Shown here one piece after another: positions 31,846 to 43,625 of a DNA stretch of 64,000 nt; position 1 is the first letter of the stretch; every line of letters begins with the position of its first letter. The translations under genes and the position numbers were made by a program. Source of the stretch: Anniella stebbinsi. Its lineage: Eukaryota; Chordata; Lepidosauria; Squamata; Anniellidae. A model generated the notes under the pieces. That model did no database searches, had not been told where the DNA came from, and worked only from the letters and a program-made list of their open reading frames with translations. The stretch is taken from positions 42,972,001 to 43,036,000 of the forward strand of contig JARDYH010000005.1 of the NCBI GenBank assembly GCA_029215795.1. Reading direction: 5' to 3'.

Positions 31846-33725
31846 ACAAAAAGAAGACCCTTCACCATCTGGAAAAGTTTTGCTGAACAACTTTCAATAG
31901 ACAAGATGATAGAGAAGGCAAATTTCTTCACTGCCATTACTGCTACATTGCAAATACATTCTTAGTAAGGGGGGGGGGGGGTTTGCTTTGGATTTAACCA
32001 AATCCCAAACTGAATGCATCATCCATCACTGTCCTATTGTGACTTTGGTGCCAATTGAATAGAAAATGCAAATGTCTTGATTGATTTCCACTCATCGTAA
32101 CTCCATAGCCCCTGCACCTCTGGGTTCAGCTTGCAGCGGCAACATAAAGGCAGCCGGGGGGGGGGGGGGGGTATGGCACTCAATTTTTGGATGCTAGTGT
32201 TGACTCCTGCTTTTCCCTCTAATAGAATTCCAGCTTCTGTGTGCTGAAATAGCCACTCCCAAAGTTACCATTCAAAGGGGAAAGGTCACCAGCCAACACC
32301 AGACACTGTCCTCCACTGTGGTCTCTACTCACATGTTGTCAACCACAGGCTAAGAGTGAAAGTACAAGAGCTCTTTGGCTTATGCCAAAGGCTTGTGTCT
32401 CAGGTGAAGCAAGATATGTATGTACCTACAGAGAGGGGAGGAGACACCACACATTCCGAACATGCATCAGAACCAGCTCAATCTTCCAGCCAGCCCAGAT
32501 AAAGCATTTCTATTTCCCCACCCCCACCCCACCCCTCCCCTCCCAAGAGCTGGATAGACAGAAACAAAATTCAAAGCAGGAGGTGGCATGAAACAAAACT
32601 ATTAAATGAATGTGGCCTTCCAGAGGTGTCACAATTGTGATAAGTGCTGTTTAAACTTTACCCAGAGCTAAACATCAACTGTCAACAGTAGCTCATGCCC
32701 AAACTCTCCAGGCCAGAGCAGGCAAACAAGAAACGACATCAGAGCTGTGATGCAAGGGAGCTGGGAATGTTTTAACTCTCCAATTCCCATCCCATCCAGA
32801 GGCCTTTGGAATAATTTGTCTCCAGCTAGCTAAGACAAGGCATTCTATACCTAAAGCATAACCATATGACAGTTTCTAGAGCCTTTGCCATCTTTCTAGC
32901 CCTCTTGCAAATCCTTTCAGACATGCCAATATTACTTCAAGGTCAGTGTTTGTTCCAGGCAGAAATATGCAGCAGATGCTCATTTCTGAATGCACAATAT
33001 ATATTCTATCTGCATTATTTCCCAACAAATTGTGGTGTGGCTGCAGCGCACTTCTGTTTTTCTTCTGCGGCTCCTGGAGCAAATGGGAGTGTGGGGCTCT
33101 GATCTGCTGCATGAAGTCATCTAATCCCGAATAACTGCCATGCAGCTGCATCCTAAATAGCTAAGATGGAGACGTTCAGGTCAATTACCAGGCTTCTGAT
33201 GTATAATGTTTGCTTTTAAGCACAACTCATATTTTGCACTCCTATTAAGGACGCTGCCAACTCAGAGCCTATCCTCACAACCTACCTGGGAAAGTCTACC
33301 CATGTTGACCAGCAGCTGCTCTCAGTCAACTAGTTTGAGCCCACCAATACAAAATGCAGGATTTGGCTTCCTACATACTGGAAACCAAAAAAGAAAAGAA
33401 AAGAAACCTTTTAAAAAACCCTTAAAACCATAGAAAGTGGAATCTTGTACCCCGTAGTAAACCACACAATCAGTTCATTTCAGGCTGAGGGTGGCAGGAA
33501 ACCAATATGGGCACTGCACACTGAAGTAGTCTTAAGAACAGACCCTATTTTTGTTTTGAAGTTGGGAAATGCTTAGTCGGTTTTGTCTGGCATAAACAGC
33601 TGTCCAAAATGATCTTCAATAAGAATCCTTTAATTAATGCAAGCGTCCTTTGGATCTAATCTTTTTCCTGGAGTTTCTTGAACACAAAAAGCATACATCA
33701 GCATACTAACAAAGAAGATTTTAGT
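31846..33725. other. No gene recognised; G and C homopolymer tracts
   Basis: G runs occur at 31969-31981 and 32156-32171, and a C-run array at 32516-32544. The mirrored frames at 32866-33151 look like chance frames. Confidence 0.4.
32516..32544 (-). other. Potential G-quadruplex motif (minus strand)
   Basis: Six consecutive runs of three to five C separated by single A or T bases give, on the minus strand, a sequence matching the G3+N1-7 quadruplex pattern. Confidence 0.7.
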
Positions 33726-33866
33726 CCATGGATGGGAAACCTGTGATCCTCCAGATGTTGTTGGACTCCAGTTCCCATCAGTCCTAGCCAACACAGCCAA
33801 TGGTCAGGGGTAATGGGACCTGTAGTCCAACAACATCTGGAGAACCACAGGTTCCCCACCCTTGAT
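33726..33866. mobile_element. Small palindromic MITE
   Basis: TGGGAAACCTGTGATCCTCC..AGATGTTGTTGGACT is inverted as AGTCCAACAACATCTGGAG..CCACAGGTTCCCCACCC. The centre carries CCCATCAGTCCTAGCCAACA. Near-perfect hairpin. Confidence 0.88.
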
Positions 33867-35159
33867 TTAGATTAATCTAAAGAAAGGTTGAAAAACAACA
33901 TCTGCCAGAGATACTCCCCCCCACAGTATAAATGTGTGCATTTGAAGCTTGCAACATGTTTTATTAATTGATACAAATAATCCCAAGATAAAGTGTGCAA
34001 TAAACGTTCTAATGAGAACATATGGCAGGAAAGATTGATAGAGCTCAGCCCTTGAGGTGCAAGGGTTATTTATGAACATGGTTGCAAAATGGGGGGAGGG
34101 GTAAAAAGAGAAGTTAGCAAATGGTGCAACCTTTCCATATCGGAATAGGCAAGACAGCCCTTGCTACCTTCATCTTTGGCTCACTATCAAGTGACCGCTC
34201 AGTTCTTCTCATGTCCAGCTGGATTTTGGACTGGCATTGCATTAATGCCTTCAGGAATTAGGGTTACACCAAATATTCTCGTATTACAGTATTTGCTTTA
34301 AAAGTGGAATACTTGACATTGCCAAACAACTTATTGTAAAAACGAATTGCTAATCCTATGCATTGTTTTGATGTTTTCCGGGCCTTTTTGTTTCGCTCAG
34401 CTGCTACTTTTTGTTAGTACAATTTTCCTTCTTTTCCCTCAGTGTCTTCAATCTCATTTGCCCTCAGCTTCTGCACCTTTTAGGCTGGTTGTTGTTGGTG
34501 GCAACATGTGGTTTTGTTTACACGTATTCATGATGTCATCGAATGTGAAGTTGTGATGTCATCCACATCATTTGTCCTATCCTATCAGGGTAAATGGGGC
34601 TGAAAGTGAAGAAAAAGAAGGAAAATGTTGCCAAGATGTAGCAGAAGCCAGGTGGACAAAGGATGCAGAACAGCATAGGACGATGTGATTAGCTTCATAA
34701 TTCATATCTCAAAACACTGAAAATAAGAGTCACTATTCAATTTCCAAGAAAACTGAACTGGATAATTTCAGTTTGGCCCTATTTAATCCTATTGATTTTA
34801 TCCTACTGAAATAACCACTTCGTTTCATTAGTAATTAGTGAACATACCCAGCTTTAATTGGCTTGGAATTGTCCTTGGTGAGATACAGCAAAGCCTTCAA
34901 GCAACGTTACACAGATGTCAAAGTTGGACACATCATGCCCTCCCTGTCTGAGTGAAGCCAAGGGTACTGGGCAAAGCCTGGGCTGTGCCTCAGGTCATGC
35001 TGCATCTCTATAGCTCTTTGAGAGGGCTATAGGGCAGGGGGAGGGGCAGCCATATAACTCTGTTCCTTGGACTCCCCTTCCCTGAGCTTCAAATTGTTTT
35101 GACTGCAAAGTTATGTACTGCTTACTAACCAAAGGTGGTACTGCAGGGTTCAAGCAAAC
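33867..35159. other. No gene recognised
   Basis: About 1.3 kb of unique sequence without recognised repeats. Confidence 0.4.
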
Positions 35160-35318
35160 AGGCCAGATCTACACCTTGTGTCAATTCATAACAAATGTGG
35201 AATAAAAAGCAGGAAATAACATTGTGAAAGCAGTAAATGGAATGTGGGTTGTACTCCAACACTTATTATCAGTATACTTCAATACCGCTATAAAGCAGTA
35301 GTGTATATCTAGCCACAG
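35160..35318. mobile_element. Palindromic 0.23-kb MITE, diverged and shortened copy
   Basis: GGCCAGATCTACACC at the left, a CCAACACTTATTATCAGTATACTTCAATACCGCTATAAAGCAGTAGTGTA block in order, and TATCTAGCC at the right follow the plan of 27012-27237, with the inner arms reduced. Confidence 0.7.
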
Positions 35319-36199
35319 ACACGTTTGAATTAATGAATGCTTTGTAAAAACTAAATAACACTGAGTTATACACTGTTCGGTTCCCCTTGGTATGCATGCC
35401 ACGTTTCAAATGTCTAAGTCCTCTCTCTCTCATTCACACACACTGTATATATGTGCCTTGGTCAATATGCTACTATGGGCCTGTCAACCATCTCCTTATC
35501 ATTGGAACATGGGCAGCTGTGCGCTTATATACAATGGTGCTGTAGGGAACAATTCTCTGTTTTATGACACACTATTTGTGCTATGTCCCTGGTGTGTCTC
35601 TAGTGGTGTTATTTAAAGGGGTAGACATGTTCCTGCTCCTTCTGCTTTCCTTTGACCTTTCAGTTCTATAGCCAGAACAAGAGTCTGCCAGCTCATTTGG
35701 TCATGGAAATGAGCCCTAAAGGAAGTGATAGCTGATTAGTATTTGCTGGGGTGGGGAGGGGGAAGCTCCCCAGCAATATTTTTAAAAGATAGGATCTGTG
35801 CTGGGCTTGCTGAGGTCAGGAGAGGAACTTCTTCAAATCAAATAGTAGAGCTTTGGCAGGCAGGCAGTGCAGTCTTCTTGCTAGCTTGTGTTTATGTCTG
35901 TCTCTGAGGAAAATGTAAGAAAATTCACATTCCTCATCATCGCTGTCCTCCCATCTGAGAGAAACCTCTGTAATCAATATGGAGTTAAAAATAATTAGTG
36001 GCATTTTGTGAGGAAATAATTGCTTTCTTAATGTTTCTACACATGAGCTGCGCACCTGGTCACTGTGTGTTGGCATTGCTCCAAAATCTGAAGGTTTTCC
36101 TCAGGCTTTCTGGTCAGATGTCTGAGGTGGCAGTTTGCCTAGAGATCTATTAACAGAAGGCAGGAAGGTTGAGGCAAACTTTTAAAAAAAATATCTGAG
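35319..36199. other. No gene recognised
   Basis: Unique sequence; an 86-codon minus frame at 35816-36076 has no recognised family. Confidence 0.4.
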
Positions 36200-36340
36200 A
36201 GGAAAAGAAATATATTTATTATTAATGCTTTTATTAGATGTGTATCATTTGTGCCTGGCATTCTCAAGGTGACTCACAACATTAAGTACATATTAAAGCT
36301 TTATTTAAAACTTCACACTTAAAAAATTTAAACCATGAAA
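36200..36340 (-). mobile_element. L2-like LINE tail fragment (weak)
   Basis: TATATTTATTATTAATGC..CATTCTCAAGGTGACTCACAAC resembles the inverse of L2-like 3' UTRs (..GTTGTGAGTCACCTTGAG..AATAAATA). Strongly diverged. Confidence 0.4.
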
Positions 36341-37709
36341 GAATTAGATCCGTGAGGAAAGAAAGATATGAGGGGAGAGTTAAGGGAAAGAGAAGAGCAG
36401 TTGCAAAATAAGAATGTTAAAATACTGACTGAGTTCAATATTTATATTTATTTATTTATTTATTTATTTATTTGTTTTTGAAAAGAAGAAGCAAAAATAA
36501 TAATTAAAAAAAACAACTTTTCCACTTATAGTTTTTATGAACATTGAGGAGGTGATCAGTGGAAAGAGCAACTCTGAGCTGATCCCAGAGCAAGCAGGTT
36601 TTAGTGCCTTTGCTACCTTTCCTCCACTGATTCTCTCTCACAGGGCAATTGCTCTTATAGTATAGCAGGGTGTTGAATCTCTTTCCACTTAAGAGCCAAA
36701 TTCAATTTCAAAGAAGTTCTCAGGGGCCATATTCCAATGGTGGTCAGGGCAAAAGACAGAAGAGGCAAACCAAACATACCAAAAATAGCTGCCAATTTTA
36801 CCGTAAAGCTCATCCTGCCAGTAGCTAAGCTTTAGGGGAGGCAAAGTCAGAAAACTGCCAAATGATCTGTGCTTGGGGGAAGGGGGTGTGGGGACAGGGG
36901 AACTCCAGAGAACCAGATTGGGGGCCCAGGTGGGCTGAATTTGTCCCATGGGCCTGAGCATCAATACCCCTGCTGTATAGCCACTGTGTTTGACAGTAAG
37001 GGGACAATCCAACTGAAGCAGCACCAATGTCCAGCAGTTTGGTATGGTAGCCAGCTGAAACATTCATGTCAGAAACATGGAATCTGCTCTCTAAGATCCA
37101 AGATCCATCCATCTTCCAAGATCCATCTTTTAAGGAAGCTTCCAGCATTTAAAATTGTTGCTATTCCGTGGCCTTGAAATCTCTTCTATTTTCATACCTA
37201 CATGGCAAACAGAGGTTGGTGAAAAGGCCTGGGTCCTCCCATCACTAGAACACATTCACAGTAACAGCATCAGTAACTTCTTCGAATGAGAGGGAAGCCT
37301 AGATCGTGTGGGAGAGGAAGTGTAGAAAGGAAGTCAAGTCAAGGAAGTGTAGAATGGAAGCAGGGCACTTAAAGTGTCAGTTCAGCACTTAAATCCCTGG
37401 AGAGCACCTTGCTAAGTGGGCAATCTTGTCCCCTTTTCCCAATGGCTTTCAAATTAGCCTATATGCGATCTCATCTTGTCAATTTCTTGTATGTTTCATA
37501 ATGCACTTGGTTCCCTTTGACTGCTGAAACATACAAGGGCATTGACAAGGCACACACACACACACACATAATATCTACATCATAAGTGTAGACTCACACA
37601 ACTGTTAAAGACCGATCCAAAAAGTATTTTTTAAAAATTACGAACATATGTATATGGCACCATTTGCACAAATCTCAGGAGCTTCTCTTTTTAAAAACAA
37701 CAACTAGGG
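36341..37709. other. No gene recognised
   Basis: It contains (TTTA)n at 36445-36475 and a short (CA)n at 37552-37569. Mirrored frames on both strands between 36689 and 37177 have no family resemblance. Confidence 0.4.
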
Positions 37710-37935
37710 AATGAAAACAGGTTCATGATTGGAGCACAAAGGGGGACAGGATGGGCAGACAAGATGAGTTCTGCAGCGCAGAACTCTGGGTAGGGGACTG
37801 AGGAGGAAGGAGGGGGATAACCCATGACAATCCCAATGGAACGTCAGGTGCATTGTGGGTTGTCCCAAAAATAACCCACACCACATAGCTAATTTACAGG
37901 GTAGGTTGTCAAGTTGTGTGAACCAGCCCAGTGAA
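37710..37935. mobile_element. Possible hAT-like MITE end
   Basis: The segment ends GTTGTCAAGTTGTGTGAACC AGCCC, matching the (A)GGCTGGTTCACACAAC type of terminus. The other end was not found. Confidence 0.4.
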
Positions 37936-38417
37936 ACTATACTTGCCGAACATCTCCTTTAAAGGCAAAGAAGTGCCCTTAAGTCAGACAAGTACCTCTT
38001 TCCAGCCACTGACTACTAACTCCATGTTCTTCTCTACCTCAATTCCCACAACATTCCCTTCCCCAAAGTTTCACATTCCTTCAAAATCTGGATTTTGAAA
38101 CCAGATATTGGATGAGGACACATTTAATTAATGAATATTAGCATAGCTGCTGGATTAATTAATCTACAGAATCTGGGTTTCCTTAGTGCAAAATTTAAGG
38201 ACATGTACTACAGAGTTCATGGAACCATTCATGTGGTTACCAGGAATGGAAAAGAATGTGACAATTAATCATCTATTTATTATCACTGTAATCATTGTTA
38301 TGGTTTGCAAATAAACTGAAACTGAAGAGAATAGAATACCACACTAAAAATATCAAAAATAATTTACTTCTGTACCAAAGGATATCAAAGAGTTGCCCAC
38401 TGCATATACCTGACATT
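37936..38417. other. No feature recognised
   Basis: AT-rich unique sequence. Confidence 0.4.
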
Positions 38418-38475
38418 TATGTATTTATGTATTTGATTTATACCCCACCCTTCTACTCAAAACATGGCATTCAAG
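38418..38475 (-). mobile_element. LINE tail fragment
   Basis: TTTATGTATTTATGTATTTG followed by ATTTATACCCCACCCTTC is the inverse of an L2-like 3' end with its short tandem tail. Confidence 0.6.
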
Positions 38476-38558
38476 ATTTCTCTTCCATGTCCTTTGCTCA
38501 AAGCCAAATTTATCAAATAGATGTACAACCATTTTGTCAACCTTGATTCACCTTAAGC

Positions 38559-38605
<47 letters not shown>
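38559..38605. repeat. (CT)n(CA)n compound microsatellite
   Basis: About 22 bp of CT repeats pass directly into about 24 bp of CA repeats. Confidence 0.95.
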
Positions 38606-38738
38606 CTCATTTATCATTTCTGTGAGACCCCTGTGGAATGCCACTCATTCTTCACAAGGACTTTAGCCACTCAATGCAAACAACAGAGCAGCATTCCTGG
38701 GTGACCATGTGTAGGAAGGCAGCGAAAGGAGGCCAGGC

Positions 38739-39176
38739 CTAATCAATCTGGCAGACTTTCCCACACTTTCTGGGATCAGTTTTTATCAGTGTTGTAACAC
38801 AAAATGTCAAGGACTTTCTAATGGTGCCAAAGGTGGTTTTTCTGACCCAATATGCTTCAACACTGACAATTTCACAGTCTCCCCCTGCCAAAACATAAAC
38901 ATGGGGTGGGTGTGATTCTATTGCCTGGAGATCCACATATCCTTCACAGCTAAGAGAGCAGATGGACTGCTGGAAGAGCTTTGGATTATTCTGTAGGGCA
39001 AGCAGGAGGTCTGTCCATGCAATCAGTCCGAATACACCTGCTCCAGAGACCGGTCTGCCTGCCCCTAATGTGTAGAGCCAAAACCAATAGCAATCAGGGG
39101 CAAGTTTGGATAGGAAGGAAGTGAGCTCAGCCTGAGGAGACAGCTCATCAGAAGTAAGAGTTGAGAGATGAGCCAT
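38739..39176 (-). CDS. Hypothetical 145-codon reading frame
   Basis: The frame is open from ATG at 39176 to a stop at 38739 and was not recognised. The predicted peptide has a hydrophobic first half (YWFWLYTLGAG, GVFGLIAWTDLLLAL) and cysteines near SICSLSCEGY and GGDCEIVSVEAYW. No splice sites, polyA tail or repeat ends are seen around it. It could be a retroposed or single-exon gene relic, part of an old element, or a chance open frame; in 64 kb of six frames one such length is not impossible. Listed because its composition looks more protein-like than the neighbouring frames. Confidence 0.2.
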   Translation of the reverse strand: MAHLSTLTSDELSPQAELTSFLSKLAPDCYWFWLYTLGAGRPVSGAGVFGLIAWTDLLLALQNNPKLFQQSICSLSCEGYVDLQAIESHPPHVYVLAGGDCEIVSVEAYWVRKTTFGTIRKSLTFCVTTLIKTDPRKCGKVCQID

Positions 39177-40029
39177 CTCTGAAGGGTGAGCTGCATAAAG
39201 TGTGTTTAAAGGAACTTCCTGATGATGGATCTCATCTCATAACTAAAAAATGTGTGAGAGCATTCTCTGGAAAGGGCCAAGGGACTGAAAAGCTGAGGTT
39301 ATTTCCAAGCTGACATCTGCAAACTGTATACACAAAGCAAAGCTAAAACCAGTGATAGAGACTCAAGGATGAGGAAGATTGGTACAACACCAAACATGCT
39401 CTGGAGTGAATGGCTGAGTCACATGGCCATTTCTGAGATGGAAACGTTATGTGAAGACACCGTTCCCATATGTTTTTATGTGACAAAAATAAGTTTTCAT
39501 GAAAGCATCCACACATTGAGGCAAGAATATATGTTTTACTGTATTCATTATCAGGTCACAGGTTGCCTACTTTACACTGTGGGAGGGTGGGTGATTCCAT
39601 AGTCCTGCCTTACAGCAGGGAACTTAATTGGTCTTGGAACTTGTGTGCCTCAGAAACCTATCATGCTATCATAAAAAGATGGCTGTATCAATTAAGGGCC
39701 TAAAGCATACACAAAAACCTATAACAATAATCTAATGGCCTTTGGATGTTGTTTTTAAAGAAAAGCAGGTTCAGGAGAGAGTGATTTGGAATAGAAAAGT
39801 AACCCGGGTCCGTTAACTACTGCCTTGCCAGTCACTCCTCCATGCCAAATTGCCTTCCAAAATGCTTTTCTTAGCAATGTAGGATTCCAAACCTGTGCTT
39901 ACCTTTCCAAGTGGGTTTCCCAATGCAGATATTCTCAAACAAACAAACATTTAGCCACCTAGTTTTCTTATATGCACTTGCATGTTTAGCAATGGAACAG
40001 CTGATTTTGTCTACTCTCTAAGAGACTGA
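39177..40029. other. No feature recognised
   Basis: Unique sequence without a recognised repeat. Confidence 0.4.
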
Positions 40030-40647
40030 GGGCTCATCTACACCTTCAGCACTTTTGAGAGGGAGGAGGGAGGATTGTGATGTTTCCTGCTTCCACGATT
40101 GTTGCTCATGGAGCACACATGAGGGAATTTTCCGGCAAGAAAAGAAGAGCTGTTGCAGGAGGATGTGTGCCCTGTCATGACACTTCTGATGTGCAGTGCA
40201 TCGGCAGAAGTGGGTGGGATTAGACAGGTGGGTATGTGGCATGGGAATATATATATATATATATATATCCTCCGAGATGCGCACAAGTGCAAACACAGCA
40301 ACAGGGGGGGAGGATAGGTACTTTGTTGAAATTGCACTATTGTGCATCAATATGTTTGTGTAAAAAAGGGAGAGAGACAGTCGGCAAAACATGGCGATGC
40401 CCATGCACACTTCCCTGACTGGGTTGGCTGTTTGCCGAGCCAGGAACTCGCAAAGGGGGGAGCACACCAGCTGGGGACTTTAGAATAGTAGCGAAAGATG
40501 GGGAAAAGCAGCTCAAAACCAGTCAGTGATATTCTGGAAAAACTGAGCAGTCATCCCGAGATCACCACAGGTATAGGTGAATGTCATGTGGCCCAGTAGA
40601 GACGACCTCAATATTATTCTGGAATAAATGGCTGGTGTGGATGCCCC
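40030..40647 (+). mobile_element. 0.6-kb non-autonomous element, family copy 2
   Basis: The left end GGGCTCATCTACACC and the right end GGTGTGGATGCCCC form an inverted repeat. The interior matches 6572-7188 in the same order, including GAGATCACCACAGGTATAGG and GGCTGTTTGCCGAGCC. It contains an (AT)n tract at 40247-40268. Confidence 0.82.
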
Positions 40648-41213
40648 CCGAGCTGCAAATCAATTAATCTCTGGTTCAAAAATCACCTCTGTTATGGCTT
40701 CACTAAGAACATAAGTAGAGCCATGCTGGATCAGAGAAAGGGTCCATCTAGTCCAATATTCTGTTCACATAATGGCCAACCAACTGTCAACAGGAAACCC
40801 ACAAGCAGGACATGAGTGCAACAGCACCTTCCCACTCTTATTCCCCAGCAACTGGTGTACACAAACTTACTGCCTCTGATACTAGAGGTAAAATACAGCC
40901 ATCAGTACTAGTACCCATTACTAGCCTTCTCCTCCAGGGATTTGTCTAACCCCCTTTTAAAGCCATCCAAAATTGTTGACCATCGCTAAGTCTTTTTTTT
41001 AGCAAATTCCATAGCATAACTATGTGCTGTGAGAAGAAGCCCTTCATTTCATCTGCCTAGAATCTCCCACCAATCAGACTCATGGGATGTCCCTGGATTC
41101 TAGTATTATGAGAGAGGGAGAAAAATATCTCCTTGACCACATTCTTCACTCCATGCATGATTTTGTACACCTCTATCATGCCTCCCCTTACTCACCTTTC
41201 TTTGGCGTAGTCT

Positions 41214-41447
41214 ACACCAAACAGGCTATTGCACTATCAAAGTGGTATGAAAGCAGTATATAAAAGGCAGGAGCCACACTAAGCAGGATACAGCGGTATG
41301 AAAGCAGTATATGGTATGTGTCAATGGGCCCCAACAGTTGTCAGTGCACTTAAATATCTCTATAAAGCAGTAGTGTGGCTCCTGCCTTTTATATACCACT
41401 TTCATACCGCTTTCATAGTGCAATATCCTGTTTGGTGTAGATTAGGC
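41214..41447. mobile_element. Palindromic 0.23-kb MITE, copy nested in CR1
   Basis: It has the same arms as 27012-27237. The flanks CTTTG and CTTTA may be a 5-bp target duplication, with GCGTAGTCTACACC and GGTGTAGATTAGGC as termini. Confidence 0.88.
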
Positions 41448-42112
41448 CTTTAAAGCTAAACAATCCCAGGTGTTGTAACCTTCCCTCATAGGACAGTTGC
41501 TCCAGGCCTTTGATCAATTTAGTTGCCCTTTTCTGCACTTCTTCTAGCTCTCTAATATCTTTTTTTAAGATGTGGTGACCAGAATTATACACAGTATAAG
41601 GGCAGTATGATATTGACAGTTTTATTTTCAGTTCCTTTTCTAATTATGCCAAACAGGAGTTTGTCTTTTTTTTACAGAAGCCGCACACTGGGCGGACATT
41701 TGACCTGTCCACCACAACCTCATGATCGCTTTCTTGTCTATCATGGCCAGATCAGATCCCATCAGGTTACACTTGATGTTAGGATCTTTTGCCCAACATG
41801 CATCACTTTACATTTGCTTACATTGAACCACATTTGCCATTTGGATGCCCATTCTCCCTCCCTTTTGGAGATCTTCACATTCCCTTTTTGTTTTTACTAC
41901 CTTAAATCATTTGGCATCATCAGTAAACTTGACCATTTCACTTCTCATTCCAAATTCCAGGTCATTTATGAACAAGTTGAAAAGCATTGGCCTAATACAG
42001 ATCTCTGTCGGACCCCACTATTTACATGGATTCCTACTCTCTGCTTTCTAACCAGTTACTTATTCATAAGAGGACCTCTTCTCTTATTCCATGAGTGCTA
42101 AGTTTGCTCAGG

Positions 42113-42290
42113 GTGAGTGACTCTGGCACTTTCCACACCAGGCAAAAAGCCTGTGATGGCCCCCGGCTGCTCCCTGTGTGTCCAAACGATGCACAGGGAG
42201 TTCTGGGGGGTGGAATGTGATTTTTCCTGGTTCTCAGGAACCACAAAAATCCAGATTCTTCTGCGGTCCCATGGAGTTCCAGATCCCTTT
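42113..42290. mobile_element. MITE fragment related to 1697-2215, nested in CR1
   Basis: GGCACTTTCCACACCAGGC..GATGGCCCCCGGCTGCTCCC..GATGCACAGGGAGT..TTCTTCTGCGGTCCC follows the inverse of 2215-2044 in order. It interrupts the CR1 RT frame after TPIFKKG. Confidence 0.8.
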
Positions 42291-42493
42291 TTAAAAATTG
42301 GTGTGACATTGGTCATCTTCCAGTCCTCTGGTTCAGATGCTGATCTTAGGGACATGTTGCATGTTTTGGTTAGAAGATCATCACTTTCATATTTGACTTC
42401 TTTAAGAACTCTAGGATGGATACCACCTGGGCCCAGTGATTTGTTTATTTTCAATTTGTCAATACGGTTGAGAACTTCAACTTTGGTCATCAC
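42291..42493 (-). pseudogene. CR1 reverse-transcriptase fragment
   Basis: The frame reads VEVLNRIDKLKINKSLGPGGIHPRVLKEV..LRSASEPEDWKMTNVTPIFKKG. This is the N-terminal RT region of a CR1-clade ORF2 (GPDGIHPRVLKE and EDWK..NVTPIFKKG are conserved in CR1). The frame is cut by the nested MITE at 42290. Catalytic motifs are not preserved. Its orientation and place fit the CR1 whose tail is at 40706. Confidence 0.88.
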
Positions 42494-42494
42494 T

Positions 42495-43085
42495 ATTTAG
42501 CAATAAGGCAAAAATCCGGGAGGGCCCATGAGGGCAGTGGACACCCCTGCATCTGGCCCTCCTGGAACCTGACGAACATGCCAGGCAGATATTTGCCCCA
42601 ACGCTGGGCAAAGGACAAAGGGGGCCCAGGCCCAGGCAGAGCTCACTTCCGCCCTGACCTGCATGCACCCTTTTTGTCCTTTCTCCTTCTGCAGTAATGG
42701 CAGCCACCATTACCGCAGCTGGGGGGAAATATGCAATTTCCCCAGCCTTGGAGAAACTGTGTTTCCCTCTCGCCGCTCCCCCATGCCAATCATGGCCTTA
42801 AAGACTCTCATGGGTTGAGGGGGCCTTTAAGGCCACAATTGGCACAGGGGGGAGAGAGGGAAAGCACTCTTTCTGGGGCCTCTGGAAATTGCACAATTCC
42901 CCCCGGCACACTTAAGGTGTGCCAGGGGAATTGTGTACTTTCTGGAGGCCCCATAAAGAGCACTTTGCCTTCCATCCACACCAATCGTGGCCTTAAAGAC
43001 CCTCTTAACCCTGGAAAGTGTGCATTGCTGAGCGCTTGACTGGGCTGGCTCCCGGAACAGGGCCAACCGGGCAGCATTTGACAAG
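42495..43085. mobile_element. Palindromic GC-rich insertion in CR1
   Basis: A long inverted repeat is centred near 42916, on CACACTTAAGGTGTG. Arms run GCACTCTTTCTGGGGCCTC..TTGCACAATTCCC and, inverted, GGGAATTGTGTAC..GGAGGCCCC..AAGAGCAC. GGCCTTAAAG blocks recur further out on both sides. Plus and minus frames mirror each other accordingly. Outer ends are not precisely placed. Confidence 0.75.
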
Positions 43086-43489
43086 CTCGCAGGGCAGGCC
43101 TTTCAATTTCCATTTCACCAGTTCCCTTATTTTAGAGAAGTTTCCTCTTTTGAAGTCAAATGTGACTGCGCTGGACTTCCTGGTCAGTTTCCCACTTAAA
43201 TATATTTATTGAATCTGATAGCACTGTGGTCACTGTTACCAATCGGTTCGACAATATTTACATCTTGTACCAGGCCCTGGGCGATGCCACTTAGGATTTA
43301 ACAAAGTTGTTACTAGGAGAAAGAAGGAAATTTGTTTCTATTTATTTATTTACAGTGACTTACTCTGATTAGGAATGGAAGAGTCAACTGCCCTGGCTTC
43401 CTCATGATGTTACTACACATGCATGGGTGCTTGGCTTGCTTGTGTGCTGAAGTTTTAGGCAAGTTCTCCCACCCAGCCACGCACCCTTT

Positions 43490-43625
43490 CTCACCCTCAG
43501 TCCCTCCATCTGCAAAATGGGGATGATATTATTGACTTAAGTTGCAGGGTTTTTGTACCGGATAATGAATATGCAGCGCTTTACAACCACTACACAAATG
43601 TTAAGTATTGTTCTTAAGTATTAAG
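43490..43625 (+). mobile_element. MIR SINE fragment
   Basis: CCTCAGTCCCTCCATCTGCAAAATGGGGATGATATTATTGACTTAAG..GCAGGGTTTTTGT..ATGCAGCGCTTTA follows the MIR core and 3' part in order; the tRNA-like head is absent. Confidence 0.8.

Larger units (their letters stand above)
40706..43310 (-). mobile_element. Old CR1 LINE with three nested insertions
   Basis: On the minus strand the copy begins near 43310, with a segment typical of the upstream CR1 coding region (the inverse of CACTGTGGTCACTGTTACCA). It passes through an RT fragment (42493-42291) and the SSMKTS-type region. It ends at 40706 in GATCCAGCATGGCTCTACTTATGTTCTTA. Palindromic insertions occupy 41214-41447, 42113-42290 and about 42495-43085. 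Removing them leaves roughly 1.6 kb of contiguous but diverged CR1. Confidence 0.85.

Noticed and set aside
42731..43113. 102- and 101-codon frames with similar repeated peptides on both strands
   Set aside because: The similarity is produced by the long inverted repeat at this place.
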